Virus record (IMG/VR): IMGVR_UViG_3300042353_000012
Coordinates: 1 to 35,044 of that record
Origin: a virus
Strand: one strand, 5' to 3'
DNA length: 35,044 nt
Positions within the stretch are counted from its first letter, which is position 1; the number at the start of each line of letters is the position of its first letter. Made by a program: the position numbers and the translations under genes. Below are positions 13,727-20,795 of the stretch, piece by piece. A model generated the notes under the pieces. The model was not told where the DNA came from, made no database searches, and was given only the letters and a program-made list of their open reading frames with translations.

Positions 13727-14814
13727 TGGCTTTACTTCCACAATCAGTTACTGATCCTGTGGCCGATGCCATCTTTGCCCATTACAAGGCAAAGTTTGGC
13801 GCGGAAGCCCAGCGCCCTTACCTTGGCGCCTCTGCCATTGGTAAGCCCTGCCTGCGCCAGCACTGGTACTCGTTCCGGTGGTCTAAGCCCGCGCAGTTCT
13901 CTGGCCGCCTGTACCGAGTGTTTCAGTCTGGCCACTTACAAGAGCCAAGGGTCTATGCTGACTTGTCTAGCATTGGCTGCACGGTCTACCAAATCAACCC
14001 TGTCACCGGCAAGCAGTGGTCATTCAGCGAAAGCACAACTGGCCACCACTTCCAAGGCAATGCTGACGGCATCATCACTGGTTTGCCGCAGGCGCCAAAG
14101 TCTCCGCATCTACTGGAGATAAAGACAGCATCTGACAAGATGTTCAAAGACATGCAAAAAAATGGCGTAAAGAAGTCCAAGCCCGAACATTACGCGCAGA
14201 TGCAAATATACATGAAGTGGTCAATTGATCAGTTTGGGGAAGATGGCTGCCAACGTGCGCTGTACTTTGTGGTGAACAAAGACAACGATGACATTTACAC
14301 CGAGCGCTTGGAGTTTGACAAAGCCGAAGCGCAGGCACTGATTGACAAGGCCATGGCGGTGATCACCAGTGTGGAACCTCCCGTTGGCGTGTCTACAGAT
14401 CCAACATGGTTTGAGTGCAAGTTTTGTGATTACCAGGCTATTTGCCATGGCACTGACGTGCCGGCAACAACTTGCCGGTCATGTGTGCATGTCACGCCAG
14501 AGATGGATGGCCAAGGCCGGTGGTCATGCGCATCGCTTGGCACGGACTTAACCACAGACCAGCAACGCAAGGCTTGTGGAAAACACCAGTACATTCCCAT
14601 TTTGTTGGCCAAGACGGCCAGTCCCGTTGACTTGACCCAAGATAATGGACTGATTTACAAAACGCTAGACGGCAAGCAGTTTGTCAACGGTGACCCTGCC
14701 GTTAACCCTGATTACATCAGCAGCGCTGAGATCCATGCCTGCGCAGACAAGACCGCCTTGGTGGACGAATTTGCTTTGGATCTGCGTAAAAAAAATAACG
14801 CAAGGTTTGTATGA
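13726..14814 (+). CDS. Cas4/RecB-like Fe-S exonuclease with extra Cys site
   Basis: A 362-residue PD-(D/E)XK nuclease. The active site is D114 (GNADG), E131 and K133 (LLEIKTA) and Q158 in HYAQMQ. A cysteine near the N-terminus (C42, KPCLRQ) plus C-x2-C-x5-C at 231/234/240 matches the four-cysteine Fe-S cluster of Cas4 and AddB-type nucleases. A second set, C250-x2-C253, C268 and C284, looks like a separate zinc site. It would resect dsDNA ends to feed the Sak4-like annealing system. The ATG at 13726 overlaps the DUF669 stop. No CRISPR or cas genes are near, so a Cas4 role in spacer capture is not indicated. Confidence 0.85.
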   Translation: MALLPQSVTDPVADAIFAHYKAKFGAEAQRPYLGASAIGKPCLRQHWYSFRWSKPAQFSGRLYRVFQSGHLQEPRVYADLSSIGCTVYQINPVTGKQWSFSESTTGHHFQGNADGIITGLPQAPKSPHLLEIKTASDKMFKDMQKNGVKKSKPEHYAQMQIYMKWSIDQFGEDGCQRALYFVVNKDNDDIYTERLEFDKAEAQALIDKAMAVITSVEPPVGVSTDPTWFECKFCDYQAICHGTDVPATTCRSCVHVTPEMDGQGRWSCASLGTDLTTDQQRKACGKHQYIPILLAKTASPVDLTQDNGLIYKTLDGKQFVNGDPAVNPDYISSAEIHACADKTALVDEFALDLRKKNNARFV

Positions 14815-14969
14815 ACACGCCATCAATACAAGAAATTACGCTTAGAGATTACTTTGCCGCAGCTGCTTTGACTGGTTTGCTTGCCGATGGTGACCGAAAG
14901 TCGGCTGTAGAAAACGCTTACGCCATGGCTGACAAGATGCTTGAGGAGCGCGAACGTGATCTTGCGTGA
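14811..14969 (+). CDS. Small helical protein, 52 aa
   Basis: A 52-residue protein with ITLRDYFAAAALTGLLA (9-25) followed by a charged helix (DKMLEERERDLA). Short proteins with this LRDYFA-A-AL-GLLA pattern are widespread in phages; their role is unknown. The ATG overlaps the nuclease stop (ATGA). Its end overlaps the helicase start by 14 bases and contains the helicase ribosome-binding site, so translation is coupled. Confidence 0.75.
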   Translation: MNTPSIQEITLRDYFAAAALTGLLADGDRKSAVENAYAMADKMLEERERDLA

Positions 14970-16650
14970 GTATCAGTCCCGCGCAGTTACCGAGTTGTTT
15001 GGTTGGTGGACAAAGCACCAGGGGGATGCCGACATTCCCTTGCTTGTTTTGCCCACTGCCGCAGGCAAGTCGGTGATCTGCGCTGAGATTGTGCGCCAGA
15101 TGTGGGATCAGTGGCCAGAGTTTCACCCGCGCACTGTGGTGCTAGTTCCTTCTAAGGAACTGGCCGAGCAGAATGCGGCCAAACTCAGGGCGCTGTTACC
15201 TCACACCATTAGCGTGGGCTACGTCAGCGCAAGCCTAGGAACCAAGAAGTACAACGCCGACGTGATTGTGGCCACCATTGGCAGCATCCATAAAGCCGCG
15301 CACTTGCTTGGCAACATCAAAGCCGTGATCATTGACGAGGCTCATCTGGTGAGCCAGAAGGCAAACGACGCAGGCATGTACCGCACGTTTCTGTCTAAAC
15401 TTGCAGAGTTATGCAAATTTCGCATAGTTGGCATGACGGCCACGCCATTCAGGGGCAATCAAGTTTGGCTGACTGACGGCGACGATCCGCTGTTTACTGG
15501 CATTGCAAGCCGAGTGTCCATGCGTGAGTTGCTTGATGCCAAGTTCATTGCCCCACTGGTTCCACCTACCGAGCGCATTGAGACACGCATCGATGCTAGC
15601 CATGTTGGCATCTCCAACGGTGACTACAAGGTTGGCGAACTATCCCGCGAGGTTGAGAAATACCTAGCCAAAGTGGCCATAGAAGCCACCAGAATCGCTT
15701 CAGAGCGCAAGAAATGGATCGCTTTTACACCGAGTGTCGCCAACGCCGAAAGCCTGTCTGACAAGCTGAACGCGCTTGGCATTGTGAGCGCCGTTGTGTG
15801 TGGCGAGACACCCAAGCAAGAACGCGAAGACCTGATTCGCCAGTTCAAGAGCCATCAGATTCACTGCCTGGTTACCGTGCTAGCGCTTTCAGTTGGCTTT
15901 GATGTGCCAGATGTGGATTGCATTGTTTGGTGCAGGCCCACCAAGTCGCCCGTGCTTTATGTGCAGGGTATGGGTAGGGGCACACGCATTGCAGACGGTA
16001 AGACTGATTGTTTAGTGCTTGACTTTACCGACACCGTTGAGCGTTTGGGGCCGGTGGACACCATCCAAGGCAGGGCTAAGAAAAGGTCTGGCCCCCAAGA
16101 GGCGCCTTACAGCATCTGCCCAGACTGCGGTGAACGCAACGCACCAGCTGCGCTTGTGTGTGTCCACTGTGGCGCCCAGATCAGAGAAGAAGAAGCCAAG
16201 CCAATGGACGCCAAGGTTTCTTATGCTGCGCTGTTGTCAAGCCAGACAACCATGGCCGAACTGGTCTGGCATGACATTACTAAGGTGGGTTACGCCATGC
16301 ACAGGAAAGAAGGCAAGCCAGACAGCATGAGGGTTGACTACTACAGCGGCCTGCTGCGTGTGGCCAGTGAGTGGGTCTGCTTTAACCACGTTGGCTACCC
16401 CAAGCAGAAGGCGCAAGACTGGTGGCTGCGCAGAGATCCAACAACAATGCCATCAAACACTGAAGAAGCAATTGATTGGGCAAGTTTACTTTATAAGCCA
16501 GTCAGAATTGCAACCCGCAAAAATGGAAAATATACAGAGGTAAAAGAATATGAATTTAATAGAACTCAACGCAGTCAAGAGACATTTGGACAGCCAGGTC
16601 AAACAAATAAATTTGATACAAGTAAATTGCAGACAGTGCAACAACTTTGA
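14956..16650 (+). CDS. SF2 DEAH-box helicase with zinc ribbon
   Basis: A 564-residue superfamily 2 helicase. Motifs in order: LREYQ (3-7), motif I PTAAGKS (33-39), motif II DEAH (127-130), motif III TATP (161-164) and motif VI QGMGRGTR (337-344). A zinc ribbon with C388-x2-C391 and C402-x2-C405 follows, then a phage-specific C-terminal domain. The GTG at 14956 is chosen because GAGGAG lies 7 bases upstream and homologues start near LREYQ. It likely unwinds or remodels DNA in replication or recombination, as UvsW-type helicases do. The last 100 bases also encode the start of the next gene in another frame and are unusually A-rich. Confidence 0.92.
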   Translation: MILREYQSRAVTELFGWWTKHQGDADIPLLVLPTAAGKSVICAEIVRQMWDQWPEFHPRTVVLVPSKELAEQNAAKLRALLPHTISVGYVSASLGTKKYNADVIVATIGSIHKAAHLLGNIKAVIIDEAHLVSQKANDAGMYRTFLSKLAELCKFRIVGMTATPFRGNQVWLTDGDDPLFTGIASRVSMRELLDAKFIAPLVPPTERIETRIDASHVGISNGDYKVGELSREVEKYLAKVAIEATRIASERKKWIAFTPSVANAESLSDKLNALGIVSAVVCGETPKQEREDLIRQFKSHQIHCLVTVLALSVGFDVPDVDCIVWCRPTKSPVLYVQGMGRGTRIADGKTDCLVLDFTDTVERLGPVDTIQGRAKKRSGPQEAPYSICPDCGERNAPAALVCVHCGAQIREEEAKPMDAKVSYAALLSSQTTMAELVWHDITKVGYAMHRKEGKPDSMRVDYYSGLLRVASEWVCFNHVGYPKQKAQDWWLRRDPTTMPSNTEEAIDWASLLYKPVRIATRKNGKYTEVKEYEFNRTQRSQETFGQPGQTNKFDTSKLQTVQQL

Positions 16651-16750
16651 GACAGGCATGTGTAAGCAGTTTGGAGCAAAGCCACCGCTAGAGTGGATTA
16701 CCGGCACGGTTGAGTGCGAACACTGGGAATGGGATCAAATCCCTTTTTAG
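16550..16750 (+). CDS. Small zinc-binding-like protein, 66 aa
   Basis: A 66-residue protein with CRQCNNFETGMC (C-x2-C-x6-C, 28-39) and VECEHWEWDQIPF at the end (C plus H), a likely four-ligand zinc site. The frame overlaps the helicase gene by 101 bases. AGAGG lies 9 bases before the ATG. The conserved-looking Cys region is entirely outside or at the edge of the overlap, so a later start is conceivable, but no better start is seen. Similar short Cys-rich proteins follow helicases in related phages. Nucleic acid binding is inferred. Confidence 0.75.
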   Translation: MNLIELNAVKRHLDSQVKQINLIQVNCRQCNNFETGMCKQFGAKPPLEWITGTVECEHWEWDQIPF

Positions 16751-16759
16751 GAGACAGGC

Positions 16760-17047
16760 ATGATCCGCACAGATGAAGATGACGAGTTTGAACGCATATC
16801 GCGTGAGAACGCCATGCGTGAAGTGCAACGACTAGGGCAAGAAATAGAATTAGAAGTGGTAATCCACACCAAGCGTTTGTGCCCTAAATGCACAGAAGTC
16901 AAACAGTTTTTGAGGGCTAAAAACATTAACTATGTTGAGATGGACATGGAGTCTAGCCCTGACTTACCCCATATTTTTATCAATGGCAAGCGCGTAGATG
17001 GCTTGGCTGAACTAGAAAAATCATTTAAAGGAGCAATACAACCATGA
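16760..17047 (+). CDS. Glutaredoxin-like thiol-disulfide protein
   Basis: A 95-residue protein. After an acidic 30-residue N-terminal extension it has a thioredoxin-fold glutaredoxin: VVIHTKRLCPKC with active-site C41 and C44 (CPKC), then VKQFLRAKNINYVEMDME, a cis-proline region DLPHIFINGKRV and DGLAELEK. Phage glutaredoxins supply electrons to ribonucleotide reductase or other enzymes; no reductase gene is present here, so it would act on a host partner. AGGAG lies upstream. The stop overlaps the next ATG (ATGA). Confidence 0.88.
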   Translation: MIRTDEDDEFERISRENAMREVQRLGQEIELEVVIHTKRLCPKCTEVKQFLRAKNINYVEMDMESSPDLPHIFINGKRVDGLAELEKSFKGAIQP

Positions 17048-17229
17048 TAGAAAAACCACCACATTCAAAAATTAGCTACCCGTCTATGCCAATTAAAGAC
17101 TTTAAATGGGAATCTGGCTCAGACGTGCAGGCGCTTTGGCGTAAGCACGGTTGGACACCGCCATCCGAACACATGCCGCCCCCACCGCCAGAGCGCGTTA
17201 TGGATATGCCATTAAGGAGAGTCAGGTAA
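17044..17229 (+). CDS. Unknown Pro-rich protein, 61 aa
   Basis: A 61-residue protein with SDVQALWRKHGWTPPSE (about 26-42), a run of five prolines and a basic end (PLRRVR). The W-x-K-HGW-PPSE pattern recurs in short phage proteins. It is coupled to the glutaredoxin gene by ATGA and ends right at the next start. No function is known. Confidence 0.7.
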   Translation: MIEKPPHSKISYPSMPIKDFKWESGSDVQALWRKHGWTPPSEHMPPPPPERVMDMPLRRVR

Positions 17230-17421
17230 ATGCCTCGCCCCAAACCACCCGAACCCCTACTAGGCCGACAAGTCCGAATGTCTGACAGGCATTGGATGAT
17301 TTTGCAAGAACTTGGCGGTGCTGACTGGCTGCGCAAGCAACTAGATAAGAACGCCAAGATGCCGGCCAAGTATTACCGCCGTGAACTAGATGCACCTTCA
17401 AAGAGAGAACCCAATGACTGA
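17230..17421 (+). CDS. Unknown small basic protein, 63 aa
   Basis: A 63-residue basic protein: GRQVRMSDRHWMILQELGGA (12-31) followed by DWLRKQLDKNA looks like a short helix-turn-helix or ribbon-helix element and resembles small phage proteins with the MSDR-W-L-LGGA-WLR pattern. DNA binding is possible but unproven. AAGGAG lies 10 bases upstream. Its end overlaps the next gene by 8 bases. Confidence 0.7.
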   Translation: MPRPKPPEPLLGRQVRMSDRHWMILQELGGADWLRKQLDKNAKMPAKYYRRELDAPSKREPND

Positions 17422-17575
17422 CGACGACGACATCCAAGAATACGTTCGCACTTGGAAGGGTCTGACGGATGAGGAGATTTTGAAAAATCAAGACATAGTG
17501 GAAAATTCATACAGCCTTGACTTGATTGAATTTGCCAGAGCCATTGAAGCCAAACTCAAGGAGAAAAACACATGA
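17414..17575 (+). CDS. Unknown acidic protein, 53 aa
   Basis: A 53-residue protein starts MTDDDDIQEYVRTWKGLTDE and ends in a helix EFARAIEAKLKEK. The ATG at 17414 lies inside the end of the previous gene, with GAGAG 6 bases upstream. The stop overlaps the next ATG (ATGA). No recognised family or motif. It is one of several small coupled genes in the distal early operon. Confidence 0.65.
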   Translation: MTDDDDIQEYVRTWKGLTDEEILKNQDIVENSYSLDLIEFARAIEAKLKEKNT

Positions 17576-18204
17576 GTTACATTGTGGCATCACTGCCGCC
17601 CATGAAATGCTTTGTTAAGCGCGAATTTTTGTACAACGATCACAAAGGTCACAACGAACTGGAGCCTGCGATCTGGGTAAGCCTTAAAGCCCTGCGCGGC
17701 CAAGTATTCCGCATTGAAAGTCTATTGCCTGCATATGGCGCCTTGTATGACAAGCTACCCATCCACGCCTATGTCTGGCACAAAGACGCAGGCAATCTGC
17801 CGATTGACACGCTTCAATTGTGGGACTGCATGGGCTACCGCTTTACGGTCATTGAAAAGATTGGCCTGCGTAACCTTGAAGTGAAATTCTTGGGCAAAGA
17901 CAAAGAATGGCACTTTGGGCGTTACTTGTTTACGGTGGACTTCTGCGCTGACGGCATGGACTTAGACACAGGGTTTACCGAGCAGGCCGAGGAACACAAG
18001 TCTTTTAATTGGATTGCCCTTGACAACGGCCAGTTTGCTTGTCAGCCAAACAACCGATGCCTGTGGTATGACCAGAGCCTAATCCCTGCTGAGACAAAGT
18101 TTCCTGACTTCCAAGCGGCGCAGCGCCTGTGGACTGTGGACGGCACACGCAAGTGGTCTGCTGGTGATGATTGGTTTTACGACATCAAGGAAAAAAGCAC
18201 ATGA
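17572..18204 (+). CDS. Unknown conserved-looking protein, 210 aa
   Basis: A 210-residue cytoplasmic-looking protein (MSYIVASLPPMKCFVKREFL start; many aromatic residues; W-rich end WSAGDDWFYDI). Segments such as HELEPAIW-like NELEPAIWVSLKALRG and DTLQLWDCMGYRFTV look like a compact mixed fold. No catalytic pattern or named family is recognised. It is coupled at both ends by ATGA overlaps, in the last part of the plus arm. The position downstream of DNA metabolism genes suggests an accessory early role. Confidence 0.8.
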   Translation: MSYIVASLPPMKCFVKREFLYNDHKGHNELEPAIWVSLKALRGQVFRIESLLPAYGALYDKLPIHAYVWHKDAGNLPIDTLQLWDCMGYRFTVIEKIGLRNLEVKFLGKDKEWHFGRYLFTVDFCADGMDLDTGFTEQAEEHKSFNWIALDNGQFACQPNNRCLWYDQSLIPAETKFPDFQAAQRLWTVDGTRKWSAGDDWFYDIKEKST

Positions 18205-18392
18205 CTAACCAAAGCGGCTGGCGCAAGCGCCAAATTCAAATGCCCAAGTTTGACATTTGGGAGCGCGAAAGCCTGGTTGACTTTGCTGGCGAGTCTTACG
18301 TCAAACTGTGCGAACAGGACGACATTATTCAGCAGCTGCAATGCGATCTTAAAACAGCCATTGAGGCTTACAGGGCGTTAGTTAAAGAATAA
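18201..18392 (+). CDS. Last plus-arm gene, unknown, 63 aa
   Basis: A 63-residue basic-then-acidic protein (WRKRQIQMPKFDIWERES, then a helix DDIIQQLQCDLKTAIEAYRAL). The ATG overlaps the previous stop. Its end overlaps the endolysin gene on the other strand by 11 bases (18382-18392), marking the convergence of the two transcription arms. No terminator hairpin is evident at this junction. Confidence 0.65.
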   Translation: MTNQSGWRKRQIQMPKFDIWERESLVDFAGESYVKLCEQDDIIQQLQCDLKTAIEAYRALVKE

Positions 18393-18825
18393 GGGCGCAT
18401 TCGGCTTGTCTGCGCTTGGTTAACCCCGCCAGAACTTTGCCGCCGCCCTTATTCCAAAGCATCAATTGCTCTTTAGCGCCTTCCCAATCTTGGGCGTTGA
18501 TTTTGCGCTTGAGGGTTGAAGTTTGAAGTCGGCCTGTCCCTAGGTTGTAGCAAAAGTCTACGATGGCGTTGCACTTGCGTTCATCAGTTGCCAAAATTGG
18601 GCAGTTGCGCAAAACGCCGGGCAGGTACGTATGCTCAAGCTCAATCATCAAAAGCGCCCGCGCCGTGGGTTCATCCATCGGCGCGTCTTCAAGGGTTACT
18701 TTTTTTCCGTCAGCGTAGTAAGTTGAACCGTACCCAATCGTAGCCACGTTGGCTGGACAAAGGTACGGCTTGGCTCGATAGCCCTCAAACTGACGGCACA
18801 GCGCAGCGGCCAGTTCTAAGTTCAT
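18382..18825 (-). CDS. Endolysin, GH24 (T4-type) lysozyme
   Basis: A 147-residue muramidase that cuts the glycan chains of peptidoglycan at the end of infection. The catalytic pattern E14-x8-C23-x5-T29 (FEGYRAKPY, C, VATIGYG) has the same spacing as T4 lysozyme E11/D20/T26, with Cys in place of Asp as in many phage endolysins. Further family marks are CNAIVDFCYNLGTG (84-97) and a C-terminal KGGGKVLAGLTKRR. There is no signal-anchor segment, so release needs the holin. Its start overlaps the holin stop by 4 bases. It is the last gene of the minus arm. Confidence 0.93.
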   Translation of the reverse strand: MNLELAAALCRQFEGYRAKPYLCPANVATIGYGSTYYADGKKVTLEDAPMDEPTARALLMIELEHTYLPGVLRNCPILATDERKCNAIVDFCYNLGTGRLQTSTLKRKINAQDWEGAKEQLMLWNKGGGKVLAGLTKRRQAECALIL

Positions 18826-19313
18826 AGCCCGCGCTGTTTCAAAGTTCTATCGAGGAACCAATAGTTAATTGTTCCAGCCAAGAGTGCTGAGAAGTCAGGC
18901 GACATCATCATCTTAAAGACTTCCATGGGGGCAGCGCCTGCAACCCATGAGTTCCAACCAAACCACAAATGCACAAAAGACCAAACCAAAAGAATCCAGT
19001 ATGTAACGACAGGGCGAACTGACGCAGACAAACTAGCCGCCCATCCACCAGCGGCTTTGACCATTGCGGCTTGTTGTTCAATCGCGGCGTTGAAGGCGTC
19101 CATGACCCCTACATCAACTGCTGCCTCCCGTTGTGCCCCAATCTCAGCCAGCTTCATCTGACCTCTGATTTGCTCTAGTTCACACTGGCGGGCAAACATA
19201 AGCATCTCGTGTGATCGTTCGTTCTTTTTATCAAAGAACTTCAGCACCTCGGGAGCCAAGCGAAAAATACCACCTAGCGCTCCGCCCAATATTCCACCAA
19301 ATACTTCAAACAT
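18822..19313 (-). CDS. 3TM-type holin
   Basis: A 163-residue membrane protein: a Gly-rich hydrophobic N-terminus (1-20), a long charged helical middle (25-95) and two hydrophobic spans at about 101-120 (PVVTYWILLVWSFVHLWFGW) and 138-155. It ends with a basic tail (DRTLKQRGL). This layout fits the 3TM holin family also found in gene transfer agents. It would permeabilise the inner membrane to release the endolysin encoded immediately downstream. The ATG at 19313 is chosen because GGAGG lies 7 bases upstream; a TTG two codons earlier is less likely. Confidence 0.8.
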   Translation of the reverse strand: MFEVFGGILGGALGGIFRLAPEVLKFFDKKNERSHEMLMFARQCELEQIRGQMKLAEIGAQREAAVDVGVMDAFNAAIEQQAAMVKAAGGWAASLSASVRPVVTYWILLVWSFVHLWFGWNSWVAGAAPMEVFKMMMSPDFSALLAGTINYWFLDRTLKQRGL

Positions 19314-19315
19314 AA

Positions 19316-20047
19316 TCAATCCTCCGACATATCAGTTGCAGCCAAGTTTATACGGGTTTTTAACGCCGCAATATCCTCTGGCTTGTCTTTAAAACCAATG
19401 GCTACATACCCCGCAAACTTACCCATATCTGGGGGGATAGATCCACGGCACATAAACTTCACGCCTTGTTTTGCGCCCCATTCACCAACTTTGGATGATG
19501 GTTTAAATTCTTCACACATAACCTCACCATTGAGCATGGCAACCATTGCACCATTTCGGTCTGACGACGCATTAAACAATGAAGTAACAGAGCCTTCAAT
19601 AGCTTTTTCCCGTGAGCCGTCAGCGTTTAAAGCCAATACGGTGGTGCGGCTGTTGGTTGCCAAATTAGCTTTGTGAATCAGCACAACTAAGCCATCCACA
19701 TCTTTCATTAAACTACGGGCGGGGGCAAGCAAGTTTTCCTGCTTTGCCAACTGTGGCATCTTGTCTTGTGTAGTGATGGCGTGAAGGATGACCTGACGGG
19801 AGTCCCAAGCAAAGTAACCAGCAAACGCCAAGAACGATAACAGGATGACCGTAAACAGCTTAAATGGATTGTCAACCCACTCAATCAAACCAATGACTTT
19901 TCCAAGGGCGCTGTCGTCTTTTTTGGTTTCTGCTTTAACAGGCGGTGGCGCGGCAACAGACACGTTGATTGTCTGTTCGGCTTTAGGCTTAGGTGTGCGC
20001 CGCTTAACTGGCGCTACCTTGGCTGGAGGCTTTTTTGCTGTAACCAT
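19316..20047 (-). CDS. Single-pass membrane protein with periplasmic domain, 243 aa
   Basis: A cytoplasmic N-terminal tail of about 50 residues rich in Lys, Pro and Ala, one membrane span at about 61-80 (PFKLFTVILLSFLAFAGYFA), and a periplasmic domain of about 160 residues with two cysteines (C178, C200) likely to form a disulfide. The outer domain has a pattern (GLVVLIHKANL, TVLALNADGSREKAI, GYVAIGF) that could be a GAF/PAS-like fold. It sits next to the holin, so control of lysis timing or superinfection sensing is conceivable. No named family is recognised. It ends 2 bases before the holin ATG. Confidence 0.8.
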   Translation of the reverse strand: MVTAKKPPAKVAPVKRRTPKPKAEQTINVSVAAPPPVKAETKKDDSALGKVIGLIEWVDNPFKLFTVILLSFLAFAGYFAWDSRQVILHAITTQDKMPQLAKQENLLAPARSLMKDVDGLVVLIHKANLATNSRTTVLALNADGSREKAIEGSVTSLFNASSDRNGAMVAMLNGEVMCEEFKPSSKVGEWGAKQGVKFMCRGSIPPDMGKFAGYVAIGFKDKPEDIAALKTRINLAATDMSED

Positions 20048-20055
20048 GTAAATCC

Positions 20056-20289
20056 TTATGCGTATAAATCTAGTCTACGATTTTTAAACATCGCCAACTC
20101 TAACTGGTTGACCCTAGCCTTTTTGTTATACAGTTCCACTTCTAATTCTGCTCTTGCCAATTCAACCTTACGCGCTTTTATTGCAAGCCTGTAATCTTCA
20201 TCTACCTTTTCAACAGCTTTGTCAAAAACAATTTTTTGAAAATCGTATCTTGGTTGAACCATCGGATACCACTTGCTTGGGATAATCAT
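20056..20289 (-). CDS. Coiled-coil protein, 77 aa
   Basis: A 77-residue highly charged helical protein; residues about 20-70 (EKVDEDYRLAIKARKVELAR and onward) form one long coiled coil with alternating Lys/Glu. No membrane span or catalytic motif is visible. It lies in the lysis/membrane cassette, overlapping the secreted 95-aa gene by 4 bases. It might be an inner partner of lysis proteins or a minor virion protein; nothing decides between these. Confidence 0.7.
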   Translation of the reverse strand: MIIPSKWYPMVQPRYDFQKIVFDKAVEKVDEDYRLAIKARKVELARAELEVELYNKKARVNQLELAMFKNRRLDLYA

Positions 20290-20573
20290 TTCTTTTCCCG
20301 TTCAAGCGCGTCCTTATATCCATGGACTATCTTTGCCCTAAGCCACGTAGAGTCCGACGCCCCCGCCCACTCGGACAAATTGTTCCAGATAACTGTGTAA
20401 TCCGATGATTTGCAATGACTTGCGTTTTGATCCAGCCAAGCCATCATTTCTTTGTGCCGCTGTGTAGGATCGTGGACTGTGTAAGCTATTCCATAGAATT
20501 CGCGGACGTAGCAGCCATTTTTGGCCACGGCTCCAACTAGCCCTAACAGCAGTAAGAGTAGGAGCCAGCGCAT
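20286..20573 (-). CDS. Secreted small protein, 95 aa
   Basis: It starts with a classic signal peptide (MRWLLLLLLLGLVGAVA, 1-17), followed by a soluble domain with two cysteines (C21 and C54) and several tryptophans. The cysteine after the hydrophobic stretch is preceded by KNG, which does not fit a lipobox, so an outer-membrane lipoprotein is unlikely. A periplasmic role near the lysis genes, for example in spanin-like or host-envelope functions, is inferred. It is 1 base from the next upstream gene. Confidence 0.75.
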   Translation of the reverse strand: MRWLLLLLLLGLVGAVAKNGCYVREFYGIAYTVHDPTQRHKEMMAWLDQNASHCKSSDYTVIWNNLSEWAGASDSTWLRAKIVHGYKDALEREKK

Positions 20574-20795
20574 TCATTTGTCTACTTTATTGTCCAGTTT
20601 GTCAAAAATTTTACCGAGCATTTCTTTAACTTCACGCATGTCAGCGCGGTAGTCGTCCCGCGTGACGTAGTTCAAAGGCATCGCCCGAACGTCTGTGTCC
20701 AAACGCTCAAGTGATCGGTAAATGTTGTTCAATATCCAACCACCTAAAAACCCCGCCAAACTTACCGCAATGTTAAAAAGAACTTGGGAGTCCAT
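20574..20795 (-). CDS. N-anchored membrane protein with coiled coil, 73 aa
   Basis: A 73-residue protein with an N-terminal membrane span (about 6-26, FNIAVSLAGFLGGWILNNIY), then a charged helix with YVTRDDYRADMREVKEMLGK (43-62). The topology (anchor plus periplasmic or cytoplasmic coil) recalls small phage accessory membrane proteins and could be an inner-membrane spanin, though it is short and no clear outer partner is found. Its start overlaps the end of the ejection-protein gene at 20795 by 1 base. Confidence 0.75.
   Translation of the reverse strand: MDSQVLFNIAVSLAGFLGGWILNNIYRSLERLDTDVRAMPLNYVTRDDYRADMREVKEMLGKIFDKLDNKVDK

Noticed and set aside
13726-14814. CRISPR-associated role for the Cas4-like nuclease
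   Set aside because: No repeat-spacer array or other cas gene is present; the neighbours are phage recombination genes.
20338-20577. Alternative minus frame over the secreted-protein gene
   Set aside because: The chosen frame has a clear signal peptide and coupling with its neighbours; this one has neither.
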